A stretch of 64,000 nucleotides of DNA from Apteryx mantelli (Eukaryota; Chordata; Aves; Apterygiformes; Apterygidae), in the NCBI RefSeq assembly GCF_036417845.1, contig NC_089980.1, positions 44,328,501 to 44,392,500 on the forward strand, given 5' to 3'. Below, in pieces: positions 20,701 to 34,946 of the stretch. Numbering within the stretch: position 1 is the stretch's first letter; each line of letters begins with the position of its first letter. The translations under genes were made by a program, and so were the position numbers. The notes below the pieces were generated by a model. It was given only the letters and a program-made list of their open reading frames with translations. It made no database searches and had not been told where the DNA came from.

Positions 20701-23700
20701 GAAAAACACATCCAAGCTGTGGGGGAACAGCAGGAGGGGAAGAAAAGAGAAAAAAAATTGAAAAAGAGTTCAGTGTGAGTGTAGAGAGGGTTGTAGACAA
20801 GGACCACATGTGTATATGCCCCTGGGCCCTGGCCGCTCTCCAGAACCAGCTACTGCGCTAACAGGCAAGTCTGTGTAGCCAGACATACATTCAGGGCAGT
20901 GCAACATCTCACAGGGCCCACCAGCTGCGGTTTTCCTCTCTCTAGTGTTTGTAAAGGGCAAAGTCTTTAGTGTATGGAAATCCTACTGGCAAAAATCCCA
21001 TCCTGTGAGATCCATGCTGCAGGGGACAGTATACCAGTTCTCACTTTTGCTCTCTCCTGTTCCCAAGTATGCAGCAGGGAAGGTGTTTTGTTTTACACTA
21101 CTACTTTGCAGAGGAGCTTTAATAGATAGGAAGCAGTTTTTTCTTGCTTTAGCAAAAAAGTTTGAGTGAAGTGATGGTTATTGTTTCTTTTAAATGACAT
21201 AATTAAAATAAATCAATAATTCAATATGAAATATGAAGCAGTGATATCATACAGACATACACATGCAAATAAATGGAAGGTGCTCTAAATCTCTGACCAT
21301 AGCCCTTATTGTTCTCTCTTGGGACATGCCACTGGCAATTGGGTAAGCAGGACACTGGGAAAAACAGGACACAACCCAAAAAAAGGATGTTAGGTTTCCC
21401 ATTCTCATGTGCATTTTTCTCTCTTTGCCCTGATCCTGTCAGTAAAATATTTTCCTCTCCCCACTGTTTGGGCGAAACATCCATGCAAGGAACAACAGGT
21501 GACTGACTCTACAGGAGAAACTAGTACAAGGTACCCTCAAGCACAGAGATTAAAAAACTTCTGGGAGAAGCAAATCCTATTTCCCTTGATTCTGGATCTT
21601 GGATATAAAACTGTGTAGTCCTCTGACACCTTTAGGGTGGAGTACAGATCTCCAAATGCAACAGCAGCATGATTCTGTGCTCACAAGGAAGTCTGATTTG
21701 TTTAAAGACATGGTACCCAGCTAGAATGCAAACCCTCGGAGCATTCACCTGCCTAGATTATAACATTATATCGACAAGACATTTTAAATCTTTCTGGGAA
21801 ACGTTGTTGCAGTCATCCACTGGGATGGAGGATTATTTTTCTGTCTCTATCAGAAGTCTTGTTTCTTCTCAGGAACTGCCTGATTTAGTCACTGAGGGAC
21901 TGTATCCTCGCCTCAGTTTAGGGGACGTAGATCCCCTGCACCATGATGCCTATGTAATTCCCTATCACAGTGAGTACCCCCAGCCAGTTTTCCTTTTCTC
22001 TTCATCATGCTGTTCTCCACTTTGCCACTGTTCAGTGCTGAGAGCCCATGCTGATGGCTGGCAGCTGATGCAACACTGTTTGTCAACATATATGTATAGG
22101 TCCGGCAGGAAAATCTGAGGCTCAGATCCAGGAGGATCAGCATTTCTTCACCCTACATGATTCCATCCTCCCAAGTAGTACAACCTACTCAATTCTGTCT
22201 CAAATGGAAAATTCACTAGTTCTGCGCAAAATTCTGAGTGCACATTCAGCACAGAGGTGGGGAACATCTCCTCCACCAGCAGACCTCAAACAGACCTTTC
22301 ACATGCATCCATTGACCAGGCCAATTTTTTGGGCATTATTATAGTAACACCAAGACACACGTGAATAGAGCTACAGGATGTGTAGTGATGGCCTTATCTG
22401 ACCTATATGCAAATAGTTACTACTCATGATTCAAGAAATTCCTTAGGACCCAACTGAGTGTGATCTGGCCTGGTCCACCAACCAGAATTAAATGTCGCCT
22501 CCCCAAGGGGACAGTGGCCAGCGCTCACAAAGCAGGGAAAGGAAGTACTGCAGGAAAACAACCAGAGGTGCATCTCAGCCCTCCCCATGCTCCAGCTCTC
22601 TGCACTTGCTTTGCCTTCCCTCAACACCCACCTGCTCAGGCCCAGTGAAGGCAGCAGCAAGACCATGAAGATGAGGAAGGTGTAACACTTGTGCATGGTT
22701 GTCCTGTTCTCTCCAGACCTGAGGGCAGAGAGGAGGCCGTTAACCTTTCAGTGTCACATTACCCCCAGGAGCAGTGTCCCCATCACCAGGAGTTAAGGCA
22801 AAGAGACGTGCCCCCAGGCACACCAAGTGCAGCAGAGGTGGGGGAGCAAGCACAGGCCACCCAGTGCGCATGCCCTGCCTGACCACAGAGGGAGGAAAAG
22901 TTTATCGTGGAAGGGGTGACAAGAGATACAGCAGAAGCAAAGAGGGAACAAGCTGGGGAAGAGGGAGGTCCCTGGGAGAGCGTTGTGGTGTGGGGAGAGT
23001 GAGCTCCAGTCCAGCCTCAGCTGGGCTGGTAAAACTTACTCTTCTCAGGCTGGGCCCAGGCAACAAAGTAGATGTGAAAACCTTAAGTATATTGGGCTAC
23101 AACAGAGAGAAGAGGAAGGGGAGCACCAGGCAGACAGGTGGGATAGAAGGAGGGAGAAAGCAGAGTCAGGAAGAGCCTTCCCTTCCCAGGGAGGGGGGAA
23201 ATGGACAAATGAGAGGGCCTAGAGGCAACAGTGAGAGAGAAAGATGAAGGGACAGGGTAAAGCATTTGGTAGAGCCAGGGAAGGAGTGGACGATGTGTTG
23301 AGAAGAAGCTGGCTTCATTCAGTAATTTGCAGCTGTCAGAGATGCCAGCAGAAAAAGGCCTATATTATATCATTTGGTGGGACCAGGGATGTAGGAAGCC
23401 TGAAGAAGGGCAGAGCTGCCTATGAGCCTTCAGTTGCATCCCACCCCACAGCCTGGGAAGGCCTGTCTAAGTATGCCTTATGCATAAATGTGTATAGACA
23501 AATACTGGAGATGGTTCATCCAGAAGGTACCTATAAGGGTGATCTATTCCAGGAGAGATTCAGCTCTCCCATTCCCAACAGTCTGCCCAAACTCCTCAGA
23601 CAAACTTCCCTGTGCACAGCCCACATCCATCCCAAGCAGTCTGTTCTAGGCTTCCACCAACCTTCCAATCAGAAAGCTCTTCCCAGTGTCAAACTCCAGT

Positions 23701-26700
23701 CTCACACTGCCCACTACTGATACAGATCAGTATTTCCCCCTTTCTCTCCGGTGTGTCTGAAGTTTGTTCTTGAGTTCCAGTTCCTCCACCTTTTCCTCAC
23801 GGGCTCTCCTAGCCCTTGCATCACCCTTGTTTGCTCTTTGGAGGACTCTCTGCAATCAGTCCTCATCTCTCTTGACCTGCAGCCCTCAGAGCTGGTGGCA
23901 TCCTCCCAACCAAAATCTTTGCAACACAGAGCAGAAGAGAAAGCTCACATCAAACATGCAAATACATTTACTAGTGCTCTGCACTTCAAATACATTCTCT
24001 ATTGACAGAAGCCATAGCAGCTAAGGCAATTTTTCCTTGGAAAAGCTATGACTTACACAGGGGTACAGGCATACCCCACCTGCACACTCACCTTAGCCAA
24101 GACTTGCTGCTAGCATTTCTCACAGTGACTGGCTCAAGTCCTCCCAGCTTTCTTCCACTACTTACAGACCTACACCAAGCTTAGCTCAAACAACCATGCT
24201 GCAGAACGATATATGGCCAACGACTGGCAGGACAATTGCTTGTGACAGATGCCAAGGTGTCCAAGAGGTGCCACATAACACCATGCCTTGGAGTGTGAGA
24301 CAGAAGTTCAAGCAAGAGGAGCCAGCCAGGAGCCCTGCTTCTGTGAGAAGTGTCAAGTGCCCAGGTAGCATGCTGGTATGGCTAAGAACAGGCACTGGCT
24401 GTCCTTACCTGGTCCAGTGTGCTTCAAAGAAGGCAGAGTAATACACAATGGTGGGCAGCAGAGCAGAGAAGCACCACAGCAACAGGGTGGGGAAGAACTG
24501 AGTGATGATGGGGTTCTGCAACAAGGCAGAGAACAGACTGCGCGTTACACATGATGCAGCAGCTCTCGGGTGAGTCAGAGATGACCTGAGACGAAGCTGG
24601 TGCCTTTGCTGACGGCCAAGTGTCCAGCACCACAGCTGCCACAGCACCCTGGCCAGGCTCAGCACCCCCTCCCAGAGGCTGAGGAGCACACAGCAGGGCA
24701 TAGCAGCCCCTCTCCTGGGGCTTCCCTCCCTTGCTGTCAGGCTGATTGGACCTGGGGCATGCTGACAATCTCTCTCACTATCCCCTCGCCTGCAGTAGCT
24801 GTTGTGTCTTGGGGAGATTTCACTGCTACTCATTGTCCTGTGTCCCTCTCCTAAGGCCTTACGTTGAGGTACTCCACAGGCTTGGTGACATTGAACTTGT
24901 CCATAGTGGTGATGATGATAGCAGGTGTGGTGAGGAAGAAGAGGAGGATGAAGAGGACCACATTGATAACCAGGCAGCGGATCCACCAGATGAAGCCCCG
25001 GATGGAGAGGTGTTCCCTGAGGGAGAGACAGGGCATCAGAACGGCCACACGGGGAGAATGGCAGGTCCAGAGCCTCCTGTCCATGACACTAGTCTAGGCT
25101 GCATAATAGAGCTTGGGGTGCCAACCCCAGGCTTCTCCCCTTCATGTCAGACCAGACCCTCTAACTCAGCCAGGATGGGCTTCAGTAAACCATTTAGTTA
25201 TCAGAGAAGTGGAAGGGGAGGGACAAAGGGAAGGTACACCCCTTCCCCATCACTGGGGCCTGCTGACCCCTGCAGAGGTGCTCACCAGTAGATGTTCTGT
25301 GGGTCGGGGGCGTAGCTGACAGTCCAATTGGAGACATGGAGGGACTCGCTGCAGGAGGAGGCCCGGGGCTCCCCACGGCATGCACAGCCCTGGCACTTGC
25401 AAGCATTGAAGTCTTTGAGGATTCTGGAGAAGAAGGAAAAGAGGGAGAGATGCTGACAAAGAGGGCTGGCAGGGACAAGCCAAGGAGGGGTGGCTTGGTG
25501 CTGGGATTACTCTGATTTAAGGGGAGAGCTGGGAGAGGTCACCTTCCTGGGAAGGACAGGCCCCTCTGCACTCACATGGCCGTAATAGTCTCATTGTGGA
25601 AGGTGACAAAGGCCATCCCCAGAGGCTTCTCATTCACCTTCTCCTTCTCCCGCTTGTAGTCGTCTTTGAGTTTCTCTTCCAGCTTAGTGTAGTACTCAAT
25701 GGCCTCCACCTGGGCAGGAGGACAGAGATTACAACAGAGAGTTGGGGACTCTCCTCACACCCCTGACCCCTTTGTGCCACGACAACAGCACTGTAGGTAG
25801 AAGGTGGGCAGCCAAGCCAACCTAGACCAGCTTGCAGGGCAGCAGCTTCATTAGCTCTGCATCTGAGTGCTAGGAAGGAGGCAAATAGGACAGTGGCGTG
25901 AAGTAAAACTGACTGCAGCTGGGCAAACTCCGCCTGGGCCACAGTAACAGGGATAGAGAAAAAAGAGCTCATTTTCCTTAAACAGAGCCTGAGCTGCCAA
26001 GGGGAGCCAGGGAGGCTGCAACATGCTCCTATCTCAGGACTGCCTCTGCATGCAGTGGCTGGCAGGAACCAAGAGCACTAGAAGTCAATGTGGGCAGCAT
26101 GGGGACAGTTTTCTGCATCCAATAACCCACGAGCCCCTCTGCCCAACACCTCGTGATCATGTCACACCTCCTCACAGCCCCTGATGACACAGCAGCACAG
26201 GTGGCCACAGGGCTTGGGGTTGATCATGGATGGGGTGTTCTCCTTGCTCTGCAGGTTGGTGAAGTAGATTCTCCCACGCTCAGCTTTCTTCCTGCAACAG
26301 GAGAGGGGGAAAAGGAGGAAAGAGGGTGGCTCAGAAAAGTCTCTGTGGCAGCAGATTCAGGGACCAGCCTCTGTTGAGAGGGGCTCACTCCCCACCTTGG
26401 GTGCACCCCAACCCCATCTCTGCAGCTGCCCCTCACTCCTGCCCCACAGCCCCTGCCAGCCTGCACAGCCTGCCCTCTCTCCCTGTCCCAGGAGTTACCT
26501 CTCTGCATCAAGGAACATCAGCCTGGCCACGTCATAGCAGGGACGAGCCTCCAGAACAGTGCAGTTGGCATAGGCCTCCCTGTGAACAGGAAATACCAGC
26601 CTATCACAGGTGGCGCCAAAAGCCATATCTCAAGCAAATCTCATGTGTCCAGGACTTCCACCCGCCTCGGGCCAAGTGCCAGGGAGCACAGTAAAAGCTT

Positions 26701-29700
26701 GCCGGGGAGAGGATAACTGCCTGCAGTCTCTGCCGTTTACATGGGAAGCAGCGTGTGGAGGAAACACTGTATCCTCTGGGCTCTGACATGGGAGGCCTCT
26801 TCAGATTTTTGCCCTGGGAGAAACTGGGGCTGTCTATGATATTTCCAAGGAGATGGGAGAAGGGTTTAGTGAAAGGACAGAATGCATGGGGGTGGGGATT
26901 TTCTTTAAACTAAAACTACAGTTGTGCAGCAAGGCACCCCTCCAACCCCACATCCCCTCTTTGCCCTCGTCACAGGGCTGGGGGTCAGAACGAGGCAAAA
27001 GGGCTCCCAAAGGGTTCAAACCATTTCTCCTTTCTCTAGGATGCTTCTAAACAAGCTCCTGACAATGTGTTTACTGAGGTCCTGATGGAAGAGGGTTTTT
27101 TTTGTGTGTGTGTGTGTGTGTGGGGGGGGGGTTAATAAGAAAAGTTGTACACTTTTTGCCAAACACATGATCAAGGCAGAAGAAGCAGCACAACATCCCA
27201 CAGACACTGCCTGTCTCCTGCCCCCCTTTCTCATCCCTGAACTTGACTACATCTTGTGATGTACCATCACCACTAATTCCTGTGCTGACCCACTATGGCT
27301 CTGCAAAGAGTTAGCTCCCAAGCTATAGGATAGATCCCAAGGTACAAACCTTTACAAGGTACAAACACTTCACATTTAGATAACACTTCCACAGTACAAC
27401 TACAGTAAGATTCCCAAAACAAAAGCGTTCACTGATTTTGACTAGTTTTCTGCTCTGAATGTATTATTGCCATCTCAGGTAACAGTAGCACTACCCAAGG
27501 AAAAACATTGCTGTTTCAGGACAGACTTTAATTAGGCATACAGGGAGACTCACTCAAAATGCTTCTTGATCTTCTCTGGCTCAGCATACTTTGAGATCCC
27601 GTTGATGAAAAGAGTTCGTTTCACCTGGAATGAGGGGAGCAGGGGGGAAGGAGAAAGAGAGGGCAGGCGGATGTGGGTGGTGCAAAAGACCAGGCTGCAG
27701 CAGAACAGCAAGGCCCAGGCCTCAGTCAGCCATCAGAAAGGGCAGCTAGCTGTTGGCATCCTGTATCCTGACATTCAGCACATTGACTGGGTGGTGGGGC
27801 TACACTGCAGCAGCCTGAACAGAAATGTGTGTGTGTGTGTGCGCGCGCGCGTGCAGGGGTGGGGGGTATCCTTAAGCAATAAGGAAGGCAGAGACAACTG
27901 GGGAGCGCCCAAAGCCCACATAGCAGCTGGAGCAACTCCTGGGGAAGGTATGAGGTTCACAGATGTTCACCCAGCACAGACCTCTCTGATTTCCCCACTG
28001 GGAGTCAGGATTGCTGCTCTGGAAGACAACCTGCTCTGACCAGACAGAACCAAAAAAACAGCCAAAAGGAGCAAGCCTCAAGCTGCTGTAGGGAAAAGGG
28101 TGCTCAGCATCCTCTTTGAGGCCACCCAATTGGACAGGAAGGCATGGGAAGCTGTGACTTGGATAGTGGCCAGATCCTGCTCACCAAATCATCCTCTTTG
28201 TAGCGCATCTTGGAGGTGTGTCGGCGCATGCTGTACACCGTCAGCAGCAGGTACAGGAAGGCAAAAGACGTGTGCAGCCACAGCAGGTTATTCCTGTCAC
28301 AAGAGAGACTGTGCTTAAAGGCCAACTCAAGGCTGCCACTACAACTCTGTGTATGGCTGGCCAGGTCCCTCGGGGCCCCACTGAAGGCCCTGGGGCCATG
28401 GGCAGCGTAACTGGCATGGCATCCACATGCCCTGCAAGCAACTTCCAAGGGCTTGATCTGCAAATAGGAGCCAGATACACAGCATGAACAGCAGCCTCAG
28501 GGCAAGGGCAGAAATGCAACCTTCAAGGAATTGAGGCACTGCAACAGGTGTGCATCTGCAAAATATACCCTGGGGACTTCAAATACCCATCCCATCCCTG
28601 CCCACACGTACCCAGAATTCAGGTTGGCAATAGTTGTCCTCCCGAAGCTGTAGGCGTTGTTTTCTGGGGAGAAAGAGGCAGACACAGGCATGTTCAGCTA
28701 TATCAGGGGGCTGTGACACAGAGCACCCAGTGGGTTGGGGTGCGGCAGGAATCTCACCTGCAAAACACCCCAAAAACCAAATCACCTAGCATGACCCTTT
28801 GCACAATCCATCTCACAACATGGGATAAGAGTTGGGGTTTGTCTAGTTCCATCCTGCCCTACTACTTCTCTGTGGTAGTCTGGGTCATGGTGTTGAAAGC
28901 AGCTCCCCCAGCCCAGCCAGATGATCTCAGCTCTCACCTAGCAAGTCCCCTGAGAAGTTGACAGGTAACACGATGCCCACAGAGAGCACACCCACAGCCA
29001 CCAGCAGCCCGATGATGTGCCTCTGGAAGGAGAGGTAATGTACTGCATCGCCCCCACACTTGTCCCGGATCTCATCATCCCTGCCGGGGAGAGAAAGGCA
29101 ATCAGGCAATCCTTCAGGTTCCCGAATGCTGGAAAAAAGCCTTACATCACGGTGGCCTGCACAGTTTGAATCACTGGACCTCACAGAATCCCAGGACAGT
29201 GCCCTACAGAGCTCTGGCAGAGCCCCTGGTAGGGATCCCAGCATCTGCCTTAAACTAGCCCGGGCAGAAACCTGACCACACAACATTTACTGCAGCTCAA
29301 TCCCCCATGCTCCCTGCCCTACTCCACCAGGGAGGGGCAGCCAGACCCATGCAAACCACACCTAACACGCATCTTCCTGGTGGGCCTTACTTCCCCTACT
29401 GAGATACTGGATTGCTGACACTATCCCCACTGTGCTCTGAAGCCAGAAGTGCTTAGAAGACTACTTGAGCATCATCAGTCTGGAGGGGTCTCCCTGCATC
29501 CTCTAGTCTAACCTTCACTGCCATGGGCCTTCCTTGGACAATAGCATTCCTAGAAGGAGTCCCAGGCAGAGGAGCATCTCTGCAAAGCAGTGGACAGTAG
29601 CTTTGAGAATCAAGAGATGCAACTGAGGCAGAGCAGACCTGGACTGGGTGCTCATCTGTCACAGACTTACTGTGTGACCTTAATTTTGGCCCTAGGATTT

Positions 29701-32700
29701 CTCATCTGTGAGGTAGGCCACTAGGCCCATCTTTGCTTGTCCTCTCCGTACAGGCTGTGAGCTCTTCAGAGAAGGAGCTGCAGCAAGAGCCGTGACTTCA
29801 TGCAGCTGTACTGCACTGGATGTCACAACTCCCTGCACTTGCTTTTCTTCTTCCCCATGCAGGTCCCCCATACAGGTCCTGGAGCACTTACTTTATCCTG
29901 AAGATGGCTGTCAGCCAGGAGCAGAAACCCTGTGCAGAGAGAGGACAGGAGGATCTTGCATCACTTTGTGCTTCCTTATCCCTGCTCCCTCCTTTAGAGG
30001 CTAAGGGGACCTGGCTGGTCTCCTTGCACCTCCACAGACCCTGGCTCAGGACAAGAAGCGGACAGACCGCAATCACCCAGAAGCATAGGGCCACAGGCAG
30101 GCTGATCTGAAGGAGATGAGTTCTCTCAACATGCTGCCCTATGGGATGTGATACAGGCTGGGCTTCGCCACCAGGCTGCACCCTGACAACTAGTAGCTCA
30201 ACTCCTGGGCAGAGGAAACCAAGCTTTTGCTCCTCAGTGGATACCTGGGGGAGGAACGTCTCCTGGGAACTTCATCCCCCCATTCACTGCATCCCCTTTT
30301 TCTACTGAACTGCAACCCCACCTTAGAGAAGAAAGCAGCAGTGGTATTTTGCAGTGAGACATGAGGAAGAGCCAGGCACCTTTCTCCTGGTGACTATGGC
30401 TTGTGAGGCTGAGATTACAGTTTAAAAGGGATCTCCAATAGGCTACAGGGATGTATAAACTACTGATTAAAGCACCTGACTAGAAGTCATGTGCTTCCCA
30501 CATCTCCTTGAGCTCTACACCATGCTCACACACTATGAGGTATTGGACCTAAAGCTCTAGGATAGGGAAACAGCACCATCTCTGAAGAGCGCTTAGTTCA
30601 CACAAAATGTGGGCTCCTAGCCACTCAAAGGCAAGGTGTTCGATTCTGCTGCTTGCTGCTACTCACATTGTCCCGCTGGTCGAAGTCCACAGAACTAGAG
30701 ACGGAGGTGAGGCGCTCATAGCGGTCATGGTTGTCAGAATGTAGAGCAGAGGCCACGCTAAAATGACAAGCAGAGGTGAGAGAAAACTAAAAGATGAGAG
30801 GAGGCAGTTTGGCCAGGAACCAAGAGCACCCAGAAGATCAGAGGTTAATTCAGGTGAGTTTGCCCCAGGTGAGATGGAAAGAGAACAGCCTCAAAGAACA
30901 GGGTAAAGCAGTAAGCAGAGAGCCCCTCCTCAGATGGCACTGCGCTGACTGGCATCCAGAGCCCACTCACAAACATGAGACTAGGCTCTGCCAGCCTTTG
31001 TGGGCTCGGACGTGGATGCTACTCCCTCAGCAACCTTCCTGCCTCTTTCTCAGAGACACCTACTTTACGTACCAGCCTCCCATGATGGGGGCCTGGCAGT
31101 GGCTGCCACAGAGGCGAGATTAGGTCTGTTTAGCGCAGAGTTTGGAAAGAGAAGAGGAGATGTGAAGGAAAGGTCACCACAACAGGGGGTGGGTGTTCAG
31201 ATGAGGGCTCCTGTTTTCCCTTTGTAATGCAACTGCAGAGACGAGCCCAGAGCTGTAGGCCTGCAAGGCTCTCTGCTAGCAATTATTACTGAGGTCAAGA
31301 GGCAGAAAATACAGTCCACAAAGTCACAGGGAAGCTGGAGCAAAGCAGCAAGAACCATGGCTACATGCACCAGCCAAGACTCCCACCTGGGAGGCTGCCC
31401 CCCAGCCCATCACCTACTAGGGATGCTAGTGCTGTCCTAGACCTTTTTGGTGCCAAGGCAGGCAACCGCCTACTGGCCCAAATGGGATCCCTCCTCCAGC
31501 TGTCTCTCCCTAGGGGAGAGAGCAGGAACTACTGACCAGATATTTTTAAGCACCTGCACACAGAGCAATAGCTGTTTTATGATAATCTGCATCCACCTAT
31601 TGCAATCAAAGGATATGCTGTGGCAGCAGAAGTCTCTTGCCCTGAAGCATGCTTTACCCTGCAGCAAGAGGATGCAGGGAAAGGAAGGAGGTCCCCCTCT
31701 GATGTGCTGGCCCCCTGTGCAGCCACGAGGCGGCAGTCCCAGTGCTTCAGAGAGGCCGTGGCAGCAGCACCCGCCTGCCAGGAAGGCAGCTGGGACAGCC
31801 GGTCTCTGCAGACCACACTTGCCCTAGGAAAGAGGAGGAGTGGGAGTCCAGCAGACCATGTTCCTGCTATACCAGTCCTCCCTCCCCTTAGCACTTCAGT
31901 GCAGGGGAAACCCAAGAAAAGGAGAAATACAGCTGAGCCAGTATTGTATTTGTTCCCTGAAGCCAGGCTCAGCTCAGCTTCCTCCATAGCCTGACCTGGG
32001 TCTGTTGGCTGGAAATCCGTAGAGCAGGAGTGTGGGAGGCAGCTACAAGTGAATGGCTGCAGGCTGACAGGCAGGAAGCAAGAGGGGTGAATATCCCAGG
32101 CTGCTCTACTCCATACGCAGGCAGGGACCTAGAATAACTTGCAGTGGAAACATCCAAGACAGACAATAGCCCTCATTATGAATGGAGGTGGAAGCGAGCT
32201 GGCAAAGGAGGCATGGAAATAGTCCAAAGACCTAAGTTAAATAGCACTCGTAAAATAGCAACAACAGGCTGGGATCTTGGAGGTGCAAGAGATATGGTTG
32301 ATCTAAAGGACAGAAGCAAAGGAAAATATATGAAAACGTGGTCTCCCTGTAACCAGTAGAGGCTCAAGACAGCTGTGAGACAAACACCAGAGATGAGGTG
32401 GATGACACTATGTGAAGGAAAACAAGCAAAGACCCTCAAGACCCTGCCAAAGGGAAGAGAATGGGACCTGATGACTCCCTTAGAGAGCAGAGTAGCACCT
32501 GCTGAGCCCCTAGCTGGAAGCGAGACAGAGAGGGGAAAGGAGATTAGCTGAAGGCCATGGGACTATAGGAGAGCAATCAGACAGCAGCATGCAGCCTTGT
32601 GACTGCACAGGCGAACACACTGCTCCACTGCAGGGATGGAGCGAGCTTCATAGTGGCTCCTGGGTCTTCAGCCCTCTAAAATCCCAGAGGCTTTGCAGCT

Positions 32701-34908
32701 GGGCACAGGGAGCAAAGGTAAATTTCTGCTATCGGCAGCCTTGTGGAGACCCCAGCGCAACACCATGATGTGCTTTTGGTTCCTCAGTACCAGAAACCTG
32801 AGGGCAGAGCAGTACTGGAGGAAATAACTGACAAGGGAGCCACGTTATTAGATCGTGCTAGCCGAGTGTGATGTAAAGACAATAATTAGGGGGACGTAAA
32901 GAAAATAATTAGGAAGGACTTGGAGTGCTAGGAAGATAGAGGGTGCCCACGATCCCAAGGATAGGATGTTTAAGGGGAAGCTCCTAGGGGGCACCTGCAT
33001 TCTGGTTGGAGGCTTTTTAAAGCAAAGCACTAACAAAGCGAGTGGGAGGAGGCATCATTGCCCCAGGCCCTAATCCTGAGAGGATTCGGGTGTAATCCAA
33101 GAGGTGACAAGTTACCATGCAGATTGTGGAGAGAGTTTGCTGCAGTGTGGTGCCAGAGGTGGCCATGTGAATGGCAAGCTCCACAGGGCTCTGCAGTCAC
33201 TGCCCTTGGGTATGGGGGTGGGGGGGGCTGAGTCACCAATTAAGGGGGCTGATGGCTACCTCAAGCCCTGGCAAGGGGCAGGACAAGGGCACCTGCCAGT
33301 TCTTAGGCAAATGGACACAGCAGAGAAGGATGCCCTCACCTGCCAAGAGCTGCACATTCAAGGGCTAGGCTGCTTACATGTGTCCCTAACTCACCACATG
33401 CCATTTTACCCCTGCACAGAGAAACAGCTAAGATGGGAAGATGCTGTCAGCCTTAGAGGAACACAGATCAGGCCAAGGTTTCCTCTCTGAGTTTCACAGA
33501 CATTGAAAGCTTACAGTTACCAAAACCAGCCTCGCTCAACCACTAGGTTTGGGAGGTCAGCAGGGAGCTTCAGTGAGCCCAGATGAGGAAGGGGAACAGG
33601 AAGGAATGGTGCCCTGGAGAGAGAACAGCACCATCACAGGGATGATGGAAGTGTTCCTCCAGAAAGGCAGTGTTCTGGACCTCAGGGCAGGGGCATGACA
33701 GCTCTGCTACCTCCACCTTACTCCCCCAACTACGCATTAGCACTGAAGAACTGCTAGAACACCCTTGAAGGGGGGCCAACCACTAGTGAAACATTCAAGC
33801 ATGAGCAAGGGGTCCCCTGTGTCCTGTACAAACCCGCAGCTACCATCACCTTTGTTTTCACAATCCCAGCGGCTCTGCTTTGTGGGCAAGAAGCTGCCAC
33901 AGAAATAGGAGTATTCCTGTATCCTCTAGAGACAGTAGCAGCTAGGCTGCTCCTTTACAAGCAATAGAGTTAGGCAGAAATGAGAAGCGAGACTGCAGTG
34001 TGCTGCCCCGGCCTCAGCTGCCCCCTTCCACATGCCTTGAGTGACCATTTCAGGCTCTGCACCACTAGTTGATCATCATCTCTGCAGCGTGCACCACCCA
34101 GCCAGGTGGCAGGGCATGGGGGGAAGGTCATTGCTTAGACATAAAGAAGCAAGAAAGAGGAAAGAGTAAGGAGGGAGGGCCTGGGACAGTGCTGAGCTGG
34201 CAGCCAGCTGCAGTCCCCATGGATGCTCTGCAGGCAATGCCAGACCAAGGTGCTGGATGATGCTCTCAGCCATGCTGAGGCAGGAAGTTTGCTTCTGTGG
34301 AAGTATCTGTGATGAAGAGAGAAGGGACAAAGACACTGCCTTGCTGGGCATGCTGCCAACCTGGGGTGGGTGGTAAGTGACAAGGGCCAACACTTGCTCT
34401 GCTCCTGGCAGCCTCACAGAGGTGAGGGGAAAAAAAAAAAAACCTTGCAACTCTCTGCCAGATCCTCTCCGTGCACACGTCTGCCCTGCAGGTGGCTTAG
34501 GAGCAACCCTCATGGGTCACTGGCACGATGGAAGGAGCAGGCAAAGAAGGGCTGCTCTTGTGCCTGGGTGACCTGAGCATGCTGTGCGCTGAGGCAACCA
34601 GGTTTATTTACAGCTGCTCAATCGCAAAGTGGGAGAGCCAGACATTGGCAGGCACAGCAGGTGTGTGACATGGCACCCTCCATCTCAGCTGGGACTAGGA
34701 GCTCATCACCACTGCTACAGGCAGGGAGCATCTAAGGGCTACCAGCGGAAAAACAGGGCAGATCCAGCTGTGGTAAGTGGCTGACACAAAGGGAAAGAAA
34801 GAGGAGAGAAGAGCATGAATCCATTGGGAGAGACAAATCCAAGCCCTGAACTCCCAACCAGTTAAGATTAGTTCAGAAGCAAGAGAGAAAACTGCAAAAG
34901 AAAAGTAG

Positions 34909-34946
<38 letters not shown>

